Shown: in pieces, positions 26,632-39,240 of the stretch
Numbering within the stretch: the stretch's first letter is position 1
Layout: each line of letters begins with the position of its first letter
NCBI GenBank assembly: GCA_947452365.1
Contig: CANGCO010000005.1
Location: 1-64,000 of the forward strand
DNA from: Caulobacteraceae bacterium
GTDB lineage: Bacteria; Pseudomonadota; Alphaproteobacteria; Caulobacterales; Caulobacteraceae
Length of the DNA stretch: 64,000 nucleotides
Direction: 5' to 3'
The notes under the pieces: model-generated
Told to the model about the DNA's origin: nothing
The model's database searches: none
Seen by the model: only the letters and a program-made list of their open reading frames with translations
Position numbers and translations under genes: made by a program

Positions 26632-28851
26632 TTATGGCCAGGTTAGGGTTTGGGAGCCCAGCACGGCATGGGTGCCAGACAATATGGTCCAATTGGTCGG
26701 CGGGCCATTTGGCCTTGGTCCAAAATCAGGCATGTCGTCTGTCGCCGTCAGATATTGCAGCGTGATTGTGCCGGGCTGGGCGCTGACAAAATCAAGTGTC
26801 AGATCAATCGGCGCATCCGCCCTTGTACGAAACCGGGTCCATTCGCCCTGGGGTAAGCGGACCGGCTTGCCATTGAGCCGGACCCGCTCAAGCGTGCCAG
26901 ACGGGCGCAGGGCCATGACAAATTGGCGCGGCCGCTGGCGGGTCGAGACCGTCAATTGGCCCGTCTCGCCCTGAACCGCAAAGCCAATTCTTGGGGCTTC
27001 AAACGCCGTGACCGGGGCAGGGGTCTGCCACAGGACCAGACCCTTGAGACCCTCAAACGTCCGTTTCGCCCCCTTTTGTCCGGGCAACTCGCTATCGCCA
27101 GACGTTGAGGCCCAATAGGCGGTCTGGTGATCCAGATCGGTGAGATAGAATAGATCGCCAGGCCGTGGGTGGCGGGCGTTAAAGGGGCTGCTGGTGGCAA
27201 GGCCAAGGGCGCCTAGCCCGGCAACCATCCAAAGGGTGACCGCGCCCCATCGCGCGGGCTTGCCATCGCCCCAAGGCGTGATCAGAGGCCCTAAAAGCAT
27301 GAGGATGAACGGTATGGCTAGGGCCACCACCCCGGGCATCATGCTGCCGATCGAGACATAGGCATAGATGATCAGGCTGAGGGCAAAACACAGCCCTATC
27401 CCGCCCAGGATCAGGCTGGCGGCTTGCAGCCGGGTCCGCGCCGCTCCAAACCGTTCCGCCATCAGGCCAAGCCCAAGACTGACCAGCAGGGGCCAGACAA
27501 ACAGCCAACTGGCGCCGGGAAGCGCAATCTGTGAGGCCAAGGCAAGGCCAAACGCCACAAGCATGGCCCCCAGCCAGGTCGCTGGCCTTGGGCGGATCCC
27601 CAGGATCATGCCAAAGCACAGGGCCAGATACACCCACAAAGCCAGATCCATCTGGGCCAGCTGCGCGCGCATGCTAATCAGACCGCCCGGATAGAGCAGC
27701 TTGGCGACCGCATAACAGGCCAGACCCGCGATCAGGGTGGCGGCTAGGATCACAGCCGCTTGTGTCAATGCGGCCCGCCGCGTCGTGCCAAGCCGTTTTG
27801 GGTCGATCAGGACAAGGCCAGCAAGCGCAAGGCCCAGCAGGCCCCAGCCTAGGCCTTGCCAATAGCGCACGACAAATAGGTGGAACACATCGAAATAAAT
27901 GCTGTCTTCCTTGGCCTCGGGCAGGGTCTGGGCCATGGCCAGGGCCCTTGTCGTGGTCAGGGCAAACTGGCCAAGATGGACAAGCGTGCGCGGGTCGAGA
28001 TTAGCGGCATTATCCGTCGGGTCGTGATAGTCAAATTGGTGACCGACAAAGGCGGCATTAATGCCAAGCTTGCCCGCCGCGAGCGAGACCGACAGATCGC
28101 TATCATTGGGCAAGAGCCGATAGACCGCGCTGGACAGGCTATTGCCGCTGGGCGCAACCGCGTGTTTTGCCCAAAGATCGATCAGGGCGCTATTGCCGCT
28201 TGAGGTCTGGAACATGGTTGCGGGGCCGGCCGAGCCACGTGCCTCGACATTGACCACAGCGCCAATATGCTTGGCCAAGGGGTGATCGTCAAAAAACGTC
28301 TGGGCACCGATCAGGCCCTGTTCCTCGCCATCCGTGATCAAGAACACCACATCGCGCTCTGGTCTGGGTCCAGCAGCCAGCAGGCGCGCGGTCTCCAGCA
28401 AGGCCGCGGTTCCGGCGGCATCATCGCTAGCCCCTGGCGCAAAGGACACAGAATCGTAATGCGTCATCAAGGCCACGGCTGGCTTGGATGCATCTCGGCC
28501 GGGCAGGACGGCGATCAGGTTTTCCACCGGCGAAAATGCTATGGGACGATCAAACCTAGGCGTCTGGCGCACGCCATTGGCGCGCTGAATTTCAACTGTT
28601 AGGCCAAGGCCTTCCAAGCGCTGCACCAGATAATCGCGCACCCGCAATTGCTGCGGTGATCCGGCGACATGCGGCTTGACGGTCATATCGGCTACGGTTT
28701 GGGCCAGATTGGCGCGTGATAGGCCGGTTATCGCGCCGCCTTGATCCGCCACAGGCGCGGTCTGTAGCCAGACGGCCGCCAAGGTCGCGCAGGCCAGGCC
28801 TATGGGAAACCAAATCAACCGCGCCAAATCTGCCTCCTGAACATCACTCAA
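26632..28851 (-). CDS. Membrane M28-family metallopeptidase
   Basis: ALMTHYDSVSFAPGASDDAAGTAALLETARLL, DVVFLITDGEEQGLIGAQ, multiple C-terminal TM segments. Confidence 0.88.
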   Translation of the reverse strand: MSDVQEADLARLIWFPIGLACATLAAVWLQTAPVADQGGAITGLSRANLAQTVADMTVKPHVAGSPQQLRVRDYLVQRLEGLGLTVEIQRANGVRQTPRFDRPIAFSPVENLIAVLPGRDASKPAVALMTHYDSVSFAPGASDDAAGTAALLETARLLAAGPRPERDVVFLITDGEEQGLIGAQTFFDDHPLAKHIGAVVNVEARGSAGPATMFQTSSGNSALIDLWAKHAVAPSGNSLSSAVYRLLPNDSDLSVSLAAGKLGINAAFVGHQFDYHDPTDNAANLDPRTLVHLGQFALTTTRALAMAQTLPEAKEDSIYFDVFHLFVVRYWQGLGWGLLGLALAGLVLIDPKRLGTTRRAALTQAAVILAATLIAGLACYAVAKLLYPGGLISMRAQLAQMDLALWVYLALCFGMILGIRPRPATWLGAMLVAFGLALASQIALPGASWLFVWPLLVSLGLGLMAERFGAARTRLQAASLILGGIGLCFALSLIIYAYVSIGSMMPGVVALAIPFILMLLGPLITPWGDGKPARWGAVTLWMVAGLGALGLATSSPFNARHPRPGDLFYLTDLDHQTAYWASTSGDSELPGQKGAKRTFEGLKGLVLWQTPAPVTAFEAPRIGFAVQGETGQLTVSTRQRPRQFVMALRPSGTLERVRLNGKPVRLPQGEWTRFRTRADAPIDLTLDFVSAQPGTITLQYLTATDDMPDFGPRPNGPPTNWTILSGTHAVLGSQTLTWP

Positions 28852-29033
28852 AATTCGACCAGATGACGAGGTCTAGCATTCAATCGCGATCTGAGTAGAC
28901 CCAAACCTGATCCCTAGCCAAAAGGGACTTGCGACCTTGACGCTGCGACAAGCTTGTCTTTGCCGTGGTTAGTGCCAAGACTAGCGCAACAAGATTGACG
29001 GCCTAGGCGCAAGCGCTCGGGACCTGAATGTAA

Positions 29034-31073
<2,040 letters not shown>

Positions 31074-31104
31074 GCCGGTCGCAAGCGCAGGGCAGGGGGC
31101 AAGC

Positions 31105-31953
31105 ATGACCTATTCCACCATCACGGTCACGCCGTCTGGCCAGGCCTGCGGGGCCAGTGTGACGGGCCTTGATTTAAGCGCGCCGCTTACAGAACAGCAG
31201 GTGACCGAAATTCGCGCCGCCTGGCTTGAGCACCATGTGTTGGCCTTTCCAGATCAAATCCTCACCGATGATGATCAGGAACGGTTTACCGTGGCCTTTG
31301 GCGGGTTTGGCGATGACCCGTTTATCGCCCCCATTCCCGGTCGCAAGCATGTGATTGCGGTCAAGCGTCTGGCCCATGAGACCTCGCCCATATTTGCCGA
31401 GGCCTGGCACAGTGACTGGAGCTTTCAGGCCCGTCCTCCGGCGGGAACCTGCCTCTATGGTATCACCATCCCTCCGGTCGGCGGCGATACCCTGTTTGCC
31501 AATCAACACGCGGCGCTTGATGCCATGCCCGGTGACCTGCGGGCGAGGCTAGAGGGCCTGATGGCGATCCATTCGGCGAAAAAAGCCTATGCGCCCGAAG
31601 GCTCTTATGGCGAGGGCGATATGGCCAGGCGCTCCATGGATATCCGGCCCTCGCGTGAGGCTGAAGCCACCCAGTTGCACCCATTGATCCGCGCCCATCC
31701 CGAAACCGGCCGTCTGGGCCTGTTTAGCTGTCTTGGCTATATTATCGGTATTGACGGCATGAGCGACGAAGAGGCTTTTCCGCTCTTGTTGGAGCTCTAT
31801 CACTGGCAGGGCCGTGAGCAATTCCACTACCGCCATCGCTGGCAAAAAAACACGCTTTTGATGTGGGATAATCGCTCTGTCCTTCACGCCGCGACCGGCG
31901 GTTATGATGGCCATGACAGGCTCTTGCACCGCACGACCATAGCCGGGGTGTGA
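31105..31953 (+). CDS. TauD/TfdA-family 2-oxoglutarate dioxygenase
   Basis: AWHSDWSFQARPPAGTCLYGITIPPVGGDTLFAN, DNRSVLHAATGGYDGHDRLLHRTTI. Confidence 0.9.
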   Translation: MTYSTITVTPSGQACGASVTGLDLSAPLTEQQVTEIRAAWLEHHVLAFPDQILTDDDQERFTVAFGGFGDDPFIAPIPGRKHVIAVKRLAHETSPIFAEAWHSDWSFQARPPAGTCLYGITIPPVGGDTLFANQHAALDAMPGDLRARLEGLMAIHSAKKAYAPEGSYGEGDMARRSMDIRPSREAEATQLHPLIRAHPETGRLGLFSCLGYIIGIDGMSDEEAFPLLLELYHWQGREQFHYRHRWQKNTLLMWDNRSVLHAATGGYDGHDRLLHRTTIAGV

Positions 31954-32135
31954 GGGGGGGGCGGCCTTGCCCAGCGCCGTCACAGGGCGTGCTGAAGGAA
32001 GTTGGGTTATCCTGATTTTCGCTTGCTAAAGATCAGGGCTTGGCGTTCGGCATTGCTTGACTTGCCCTCCCAACACGCACCATACTGGCAAGTAGAATAT
32101 TATTCCGGCGGTAAATTGACCGCCAAGGAGACCCT

Positions 32136-33767
32136 ATGACGGACGGTCCTGCGCGCATCTATAAGACCCAGTCGGGCATTCCGTTGAAGGCGTCCTATTC
32201 GGCCAAGGATATTCCAGACTGGTACAAGGCCGATGTTGATATATCGCCCGGCCAACTGCCCTATCAACGCGGCGCGTTCTCGGAGGGCTATCGCTCCAAG
32301 GCCTGGCGGATTTTCCAGCTCTCGGGGTTTGGTAAGCCCGAGGACGAGAATGAGCGTATCAAGTTTCTGCTGGCTCAGGGCGAGACCGGCTTCTTGATGG
32401 AGCATGATCGCAATACGGCCGATCATATGTACAATGTCGACCATCCCGAAGTTCTGGCCCGCAAGGAAGATGTGGGCCTGACGGGCGCGGTCATGCAGAG
32501 CGTCCGTGATATGGATATCTGCCTCAAAGACCTGCCGATTGAGACCACATTTGGCCATGCCGGCGGCGCGGTTGTGCAACATGCCCCGTTTGCTTTGGCT
32601 GGCTATTGGACGATTGCTAAGCGGCGCGGCATTGACTTGTCCAAGCTGCCTGGCACGGGCCAGAGCGACTTTTTCCTGACCTATCTGGGTTGTGTGACCA
32701 AGCAGCAAATCCCAACGGCGGCGGGCCTGCGCTTTAATGCCGATATTATTGAGTTTTGCGATCAGCACCTGCCGCGGTGGGTGCCCGTATCGATTGCGGG
32801 CTATAATGGCGCCGATACGGGCCTGAATGCCTATCAAGAACTGGGCTCCTTGTTTGCAAATGCCGTGGAATATCTCGACGAGATCAAGCGGCGCGGCACC
32901 ATACCGATCGAGAGCGCGGCAAAGGCCTGCGGCGGCGTCAGCTTCCGTCTATCAATGGATATTTTTGAGGAGGCCTCGAAAATTCGGGCTGCCCGGCGCA
33001 TGTGGTCGGACCTGCTCGAAAGGCGCTATGGCATCACCAATACCAAGGTGCGCCAATTGCGCGTCCACTGCGTCACATCCGGCTCGAACATGACCTATCA
33101 GCAGCCGATGAATAATATTGTCCGCGGCACGGTCATGGCGCTTGCGGGTATTTTGGGCGGCATCCAATCCTTGGGGGTGTCGGGTTATGATGAGGCCTTG
33201 TCGATCCCGTCAGAGCATGCGCACCAGATGTCCCTGCGCATCCAGCAGGTCTTGCAACATGAGACCAATATTGTCGCGGTCACGGATCCGCTTGGCGGCT
33301 CCTATTATGTCGAAAGCCTGACAGCGGACCTGATCGAGCGCTCATGGGCGTTTTTTGACCAGATCGAGGCCCAGGGCGGGTTTTTGGAAACCCTCAATAC
33401 GGGCTGGCTGCACGCGCAGGCCCACGAAAACCAGCTGGACGATTTTGCCCTGCAAGGCACCGGTGAAAAGATCATTGTCGGGGTCAATGATTTCCGCGAA
33501 GACATTTCGCCTTTCGAAATTGACGGGTTCCGGGGCGTTAATGATGCCTTTGATGTCGCGACCGAGCGCCTAGCCGACCTGCGTCGTACGCGTGCTGAGC
33601 GTCCCGCGGCAGATGCCCTCAAGGCACTTGAGCGGGCCTGTAAGGGCACGGACAATATTATGCCGGTCATGATGGAGGCTTTGGCCGCTGATGTCACGGT
33701 CGGGGAGATTGGCGATATCTGGCGCAATGTCTATGGCGACTGGGCCACGCCCGAGATTACGATCTAA
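32136..33767 (+). CDS. Acyl-CoA mutase large subunit, methylmalonyl-CoA mutase superfamily (substrate unknown)
   Basis: MCM barrel motifs (VHCVTSGSNMTYQQPMNNIVRGTVMALAGILGGIQSLGVSGYDEALSIPSEHA, DPLGGSYYVE) with substituted active-site motifs. Confidence 0.88.
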   Translation: MTDGPARIYKTQSGIPLKASYSAKDIPDWYKADVDISPGQLPYQRGAFSEGYRSKAWRIFQLSGFGKPEDENERIKFLLAQGETGFLMEHDRNTADHMYNVDHPEVLARKEDVGLTGAVMQSVRDMDICLKDLPIETTFGHAGGAVVQHAPFALAGYWTIAKRRGIDLSKLPGTGQSDFFLTYLGCVTKQQIPTAAGLRFNADIIEFCDQHLPRWVPVSIAGYNGADTGLNAYQELGSLFANAVEYLDEIKRRGTIPIESAAKACGGVSFRLSMDIFEEASKIRAARRMWSDLLERRYGITNTKVRQLRVHCVTSGSNMTYQQPMNNIVRGTVMALAGILGGIQSLGVSGYDEALSIPSEHAHQMSLRIQQVLQHETNIVAVTDPLGGSYYVESLTADLIERSWAFFDQIEAQGGFLETLNTGWLHAQAHENQLDDFALQGTGEKIIVGVNDFREDISPFEIDGFRGVNDAFDVATERLADLRRTRAERPAADALKALERACKGTDNIMPVMMEALAADVTVGEIGDIWRNVYGDWATPEITI

Positions 33768-33777
33768 GGACCATGAC

Positions 33778-34185
33778 ATGAAAAACTCAGCCACCATATT
33801 AATGGCCAAGACTGGCCTGGACGGCCATTGGCGCGGGGCGACCCTAGTGTGCCGGGCCCTGACCGATGCCGGCTTTGACGTTGTGCTCAAGGGCATGGCC
33901 ACCACGGACGAAATCGTCAAGGCGGCGACCGATAACAAGATCGACCTGCTCGGGATCTCGATTGGCGGTCATATTGATGTGGCCGAGCGCGCGATCATCG
34001 AGGCCCGCAAGATCCGCCCCGACCTGCCCGTATTTGTCGGCGGCGTGGTGCCGCCCTGGGCCAAGCGAAAGCTCGAGGCCATGGGCGTCGAGGTCTATCC
34101 ACCCGGTTCGCAATTAAAAGACATCACCGATAGCGCCAGCCGCCTGACCGGGTTTACGCCATCACCTAAGCTCCCTACGCCCTAA
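33778..34185 (+). CDS. B12-binding small subunit of acyl-CoA mutase
   Basis: AKTGLDGHWRGATLV (DxHxxG), LLGISIGGH, VFVGGVVPP. Confidence 0.92.
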   Translation: MKNSATILMAKTGLDGHWRGATLVCRALTDAGFDVVLKGMATTDEIVKAATDNKIDLLGISIGGHIDVAERAIIEARKIRPDLPVFVGGVVPPWAKRKLEAMGVEVYPPGSQLKDITDSASRLTGFTPSPKLPTP

Positions 34186-34232
34186 AACGCGGCGTTTTTT
34201 GCGCGGGGGTTTCGTTCAGAAGGATCGCGTTC

Positions 34233-34907
34233 ATGACCCCCGTGCCCATCATCTATTTCTCAGACGTGCTCTGCATCTGGGCCTATATTGCCGAGCGGCG
34301 GGTCAAGGCGCTTAAGGAAGCCTTTGGCGATCAGGTGCAGTTCGAGCACCGGTTTTGCTCGGTTTTTGGCGATACAGAGCGCAAAATGGCAACCGCCTGG
34401 CGCGATCGGGGCGGCTATACGGGCTTCAATGCGCACCTGCGCGAGGTGGCGAGTAAGTTTCCAGACATTCCGGTCAATCCGGACCTTTGGCTTGATGTGA
34501 AGCCCGCCTCGTCTAGCGGCCCGCACCTGTTTTTGAAAGCTGTGCAGCTGGATGAAGCATCCGGTCAGCTTGCGCCCGGGACCACGGACCGCGCCCTGCT
34601 GGCCATGCGCGAAGCGTTTTTCCAAGAGGCGCGCGATATTGGCCAATGGCAGGTCCAGTGCGAGGTCGGCCGACAAGCGGGTCTGGATCTGGCCCGCATA
34701 GAGCCCCTGATCCATAATGGCCGCGCCTTTGCCGCCCTAGCGTCAGATTATGAGGCCGCCAGCACAATGAATATCCAGGGCAGTCCAAGCTTTGTTCTGA
34801 ATGAGGGGCGTCAAAAACTGTATGGCAATGTCGGCTACCGTATACTGGAGGCCAACATCCAAGAGCTCCTGCGCACCCAACCAGCCGATCAGGCCAGTTG
34901 GTGCTAG
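34233..34907 (+). CDS. DsbA-family / 2-hydroxychromene-2-carboxylate isomerase-like thioredoxin-fold protein
   Basis: IIYFSDVLCIWAYIAERR, NIQGSPSFVLNEGRQKLYGNVGYRIL. Confidence 0.75.
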   Translation: MTPVPIIYFSDVLCIWAYIAERRVKALKEAFGDQVQFEHRFCSVFGDTERKMATAWRDRGGYTGFNAHLREVASKFPDIPVNPDLWLDVKPASSSGPHLFLKAVQLDEASGQLAPGTTDRALLAMREAFFQEARDIGQWQVQCEVGRQAGLDLARIEPLIHNGRAFAALASDYEAASTMNIQGSPSFVLNEGRQKLYGNVGYRILEANIQELLRTQPADQASWC

Positions 34908-34984
34908 GAGGGGCTTTAAGGCGCGGGCTTCCGGCCGGCAAGGATAGCCTCACCGACCGGGATGGGCGCGCCGCCGATATTCGC

Positions 34985-36256
34985 TTATTCGGCAGTTTCG
35001 TAGCTGCGGATCTCGTTGCGGCCAACCACCATATGGTGCACCTCATCGGGACCATCGGCAAAGCGCAGGTGGCGGACATCGGTATAGAGGCCCGCCAGAG
35101 GGGTCCATTGGGAGACACCGGCCGCACCATGCATCTGCATGGCCTGGTCGATAATCTTGCAGGCACGCTCTGGCACCATGGCCTTGACCATGCTGACCCA
35201 GACCCGGGCTTCGCGATTGCCAAGCACGTCCATGGCCTTGGCCGCCTTGAGCACCATTAGGCGCATGGATTCAATCTCGATCCGGGCGCGGCTGATGATT
35301 TCAATATTGCCGCCGAGCATGGCCAGCTTGCGGCCAAAGGCTTCACGCGACACGCCGCGCTTGACCATGAGGTCTAGAGCCGCCTCGGCCTTGCCAATCG
35401 TGCGCATGCAGTGATGGATGCGGCCAGGGCCAAGGCGCACCTGGCTGATTTCAAACCCGCGGCCTTCGCCCAGCAAGATATTGTCCTTTGGCACGCGCAC
35501 ATTATCGAAACGAATATGCATATGACCGCGAGGCGCATGGTCTTCGCCAAACACATGCATGGGGCCAAGAATCTGGACGCCCGGGGTATCGATCGGCACC
35601 AGGATCTGGGACTGTTGCTTGTGGGGCGGCGCATCAGGACTGGTCTTGACCATGGTGATCATGATCTTGCAGCGCGGATCACCCGCGCCGGAAATATAGA
35701 ATTTCTCGCCATTAATGACCCATTCATCGCCATCGAGCACGGCCGAGGTGGCAATATTCTTGGCATCTGAAGAGGCAATATCGGGCTCCGTCATGGCATA
35801 GGCCGAACGAATTTCGCCATTAAGCAGGGGCGTGAGCCAACGCTCTTTTTGCGCCTCAGTGCCAACCCGCTCGAGCACCTCCATATTGCCAGTGTCGGGC
35901 GCCGAGCAGTTCATGCTCTCAGACGCCATCGGTGCCTTGCCCAGTTCGGCGGCAATATAGGCATAGTCCAGATTGCTCAGGCCAACCCCGGTTTCGGCAT
36001 CGGGGAGAAAGAAGTTCCAAAGGCCCTCAGCCTTGGCCTTATTCTTGGCGACCTCGAGCACTTCCAACTGGCCAGGTGCAAAGGTCCAGCGCTCTGTATG
36101 GCCCTCGCCATGTTTTTCGAACGCGATCTGCATCGGCTCGACGGTTTCCTTGATGAACTGCTTGACGTGCTCATAGAGCGGCGCGGAGGCCTCGCTCATG
36201 CGAAGGTCATTGAGATCGTCGTTTGGGTTGAAACCAAATTGCAGGGGCGTACTCAT
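34985..36256 (-). CDS. Acyl-CoA dehydrogenase
   Basis: YAMTEPDIASSDAKNI, QMHGAAGVSQWTPLAGLYTDVRHLRFADGPDEVH. Confidence 0.92.
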   Translation of the reverse strand: MSTPLQFGFNPNDDLNDLRMSEASAPLYEHVKQFIKETVEPMQIAFEKHGEGHTERWTFAPGQLEVLEVAKNKAKAEGLWNFFLPDAETGVGLSNLDYAYIAAELGKAPMASESMNCSAPDTGNMEVLERVGTEAQKERWLTPLLNGEIRSAYAMTEPDIASSDAKNIATSAVLDGDEWVINGEKFYISGAGDPRCKIMITMVKTSPDAPPHKQQSQILVPIDTPGVQILGPMHVFGEDHAPRGHMHIRFDNVRVPKDNILLGEGRGFEISQVRLGPGRIHHCMRTIGKAEAALDLMVKRGVSREAFGRKLAMLGGNIEIISRARIEIESMRLMVLKAAKAMDVLGNREARVWVSMVKAMVPERACKIIDQAMQMHGAAGVSQWTPLAGLYTDVRHLRFADGPDEVHHMVVGRNEIRSYETAE

Positions 36257-36340
36257 AAAAGGGCTCTCCGGGATTTGCCTATTGTGACAATGTTCGGACC
36301 TTAGGGTCCTGGATTTTAAAGGGGCAGGGCGCGTCGTCTA

Positions 36341-38005
36341 CTAGACAATTTCGCCTGCCCTGGCTTCGGTATATTGGCCCTTGTCCAGCACGACAGCGCC
36401 ATTGACGATCACCTTGTCTATGCCCGTAGCGTGGCGGACATAACGGCTGGCCCCGCCGGGAAAGTCGCTGACAAAGATTTCTTCGCCGCGGGCTATGGTG
36501 GCCGGATCGAATATGACCACGTCTGCGGCTTGTCCGGCCGCAAGCGTTCCGCGCCCGCGCACGCCCCAAGCCTTGGCCGGTTCTCCGGTCATGCGGTGCA
36601 CTGCCCGCTCAACGCTCATCTTGCCATAGCCGCGGACATAGCGCTCAAGCATGTCACAGGTATCGCCCGCGCCGCAAAACTGGGTCACATGGGCCCCGGC
36701 ATCAGAACCGCCAATATGGATCAGCGGATGGTCCAGTATGATGGAGACGATTTCCGGATCGGCATGGATCGCGCCGCGAATCTGGAACTCGGTACGAAGG
36801 CCATCGGCCACGGCGATATCCAGCATGATATCGGCCACGGACTTGCCCGTAGCCAGCGCGATTTCCGGCAGTTTGCGGCCAAGATATTGCTGGTTTTCCG
36901 GCGCATAGACTCGGCCAACCGCCATGTTTTTTAAGAGTGGCATGATCCGGCGTTCCGCCGATTCCACCAGGACCGGACGCGCCACAGGGTCCGCAAAGGC
37001 GACGATCCGCTCGCCCAAGGGCAGCTTCATCAGCATGTCCCATTTGCGCACCGGATAGAGCAGGAAGGAGGTCTCTGACAGAATGATATTGATATCAAAA
37101 CTGCGCGGCATGGACTGGCCAAACACCTTGGCCCCGCGCTTTTGCTGGTCTTCCAGCTTGGCCAGAGAGCGCGACCAGTTTTCCGGGGCTGTCGGATTAT
37201 AAGTGATCGGCGCGATCGAGCAGACGACGCCCGTCGCCAATGAAATATCGCCCAACTCTTCAATATTCGCCAATTGCTGCTCGATATCGATAAAATAGGG
37301 CACAGTCTGCAGGACGCCCCGGCCACTCTTGGCCATGGCATGGCAAAGGGCGATCTTTTCGCGCATATCGGCAAGACGACTAGGCACGGGGCGGCCGTCC
37401 TCATCAATATCGACATAAGAGGTCGAAAGGCCCAGCGCCCCGGCGGCCATGGCGGCCTCCATGATCGCGCACATTTGGGCGATCTCGTCGTCGGTCGCTA
37501 TGCGCTCTTGGCTGTCTGTGCCCATCACATAATAGCGTATGGCCGAATGCCCGACCAGGGCCCCGACATTGATGCCAAGGCCGGGGCGAATCTTTTCCAA
37601 ATAGTCGCCAAAGGTCTCCCAATCGAAGGGCACAGCCGCGTCAAATGTGGCCTGCTTGATGTCCTCGATTTTTTCAAACATCCGGATCAGTTTGGTTTTT
37701 TGATTAGGGCGAACGGGGGCTAGGCTGAGCGAGCAATTGCCCATCACCACAGTCGTTACCCCATGTTCCAAGCTTGGCGTCGCCAACTTGTCCCAGCAGA
37801 TTTGCGGGTCGTAATGGGTATGTATATCGATAAAGCCGGGGGCAATGACCATGCCCTTAGCATCGATTTCCGTCAGGCCCTTACCGTCATAAGCGCCAAC
37901 CGCAACGATCTTACCATCGGTGATCGCTAGGTCACCAGCATAGCCTGGCGAACCAGTTCCATCCACGATCCGCCCATTGCGTATCACCAAACTCGCCTGA
38001 CCCAT
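36341..38005 (-). CDS. N-acyl-D-amino-acid deacylase family amidohydrolase
   Basis: GMVIAPGFIDIHTHYDPQICWD, SDAGAHVTQFC, GRGTLAAGQAADVVIFDP. Confidence 0.9.
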   Translation of the reverse strand: MGQASLVIRNGRIVDGTGSPGYAGDLAITDGKIVAVGAYDGKGLTEIDAKGMVIAPGFIDIHTHYDPQICWDKLATPSLEHGVTTVVMGNCSLSLAPVRPNQKTKLIRMFEKIEDIKQATFDAAVPFDWETFGDYLEKIRPGLGINVGALVGHSAIRYYVMGTDSQERIATDDEIAQMCAIMEAAMAAGALGLSTSYVDIDEDGRPVPSRLADMREKIALCHAMAKSGRGVLQTVPYFIDIEQQLANIEELGDISLATGVVCSIAPITYNPTAPENWSRSLAKLEDQQKRGAKVFGQSMPRSFDINIILSETSFLLYPVRKWDMLMKLPLGERIVAFADPVARPVLVESAERRIMPLLKNMAVGRVYAPENQQYLGRKLPEIALATGKSVADIMLDIAVADGLRTEFQIRGAIHADPEIVSIILDHPLIHIGGSDAGAHVTQFCGAGDTCDMLERYVRGYGKMSVERAVHRMTGEPAKAWGVRGRGTLAAGQAADVVIFDPATIARGEEIFVSDFPGGASRYVRHATGIDKVIVNGAVVLDKGQYTEARAGEIV

Positions 38006-38248
38006 CATCGACCCCATCATTATTATCATTGATCACTAGACATATGATGAGACATTCATCCAGACGTCCAACGTAAAATCGATCGGCCGCGCAATTGATT
38101 TCAATCGGCCAATTTAGCGATGATGCGGGTGGCTAGGCGCGCCTTCGCCCCATGGCTAGCTGTGCGGGTGCGTTGGCTCATGGGCTAGTCGTTTGGCTTG
38201 GGGCTATGCCCAAATGGCTTGGGTATAAAATGAAGGCTCGTGTTAGGT

Positions 38249-38884
38249 CTATTTCAAATTCAAAATCGATTTTGTGTTTTGCAGCAGAATAGATCGAATT
38301 TGCTCGTCATCTAATTTTTGGTCGACATACAATCTAAGCCAAGTCGAAAATGAAAATAATAGATCTAAAGATTCCAATCTATAAAAATCACAAATATCAT
38401 GCGCTTTCAAAATATCTTCGATCTGGGTTCTGAACATTAGAACTTGTCTGTCATGACGCGTTTTTGCGTATGAAGATTTAAATCGTATAGATTGGAGCAC
38501 AATTTGATAGGGTCTGATAAAACTATAAACCTTAATGCGAAAATCAATAAGCTGTGCGATTTGCGGAGCGAGTTCTGTTGCAGTAATGCTGTTTGAAAAA
38601 AGTGGCGCTACGTGTTGCTGTAGTTCAAAACCAGCCTCATTGTACAGGGCATCCATGTCTGTGAAGTGCCGAAATATACTGCGTGTGGCCGTACCCGAAC
38701 GGGCAGCAATTTCCATAGCGCTTGGCAGTGCTGCGGTTTCTTTTATCAAATCTAGTAAGGCCTTGCAGATCGCGGCGCGATTTCGGCTTGCTCGGTTCGT
38801 GCGGCCATCCGTGCCCGACGTTTCCGACTTTTTGTCAAACCACGCGTCTAAATTCAAGACCATTGTTCTAAACTCTTCGTTCAA
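38249..38884 (-). CDS. TetR-family transcriptional regulator
   Basis: N-terminal HTH-like AAICKALLDLIKETAALPSAMEIAARSGTATRSIFRHFTDMDALYNEAG. Confidence 0.85.
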   Translation of the reverse strand: MNEEFRTMVLNLDAWFDKKSETSGTDGRTNRASRNRAAICKALLDLIKETAALPSAMEIAARSGTATRSIFRHFTDMDALYNEAGFELQQHVAPLFSNSITATELAPQIAQLIDFRIKVYSFIRPYQIVLQSIRFKSSYAKTRHDRQVLMFRTQIEDILKAHDICDFYRLESLDLLFSFSTWLRLYVDQKLDDEQIRSILLQNTKSILNLK

Positions 38885-39240
38885 TCTCTTATATTTTAAT
38901 TGTCACATTAAGGCCTGAATTGAATAATTGCGACATTCCTTACAGAGATTCCGGCTTCAATGACTTCAATGTAAACATGCAGTAGCAATTGTCTTGAGGG
39001 GTGCCAATTTAAATACTCATAATAAAAACAATGTGAAGATGGGGGCCTGCGACCGCGAATTACTGCACATTCTGATTCTATTTTACTCTAGGCGGACGTT
39101 GCATTCTACGCGTCGGTAGCAAAAATCGCTGATCGCTCGCTCGGCATCATGCTTGGCACCCCTGATAATTATACCCTGCTCGCCCATGCGGGGCCGAACC
39201 GGATCGAATATTCGCGCATCGGCATTCTGGTTTGCGAGCC

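Noticed and set aside
34186-34205. Terminator after the mutase small subunit (AACGCGGCGTTTTTT)
   Set aside because: T-run present but the stem is too short and lacks a proper loop
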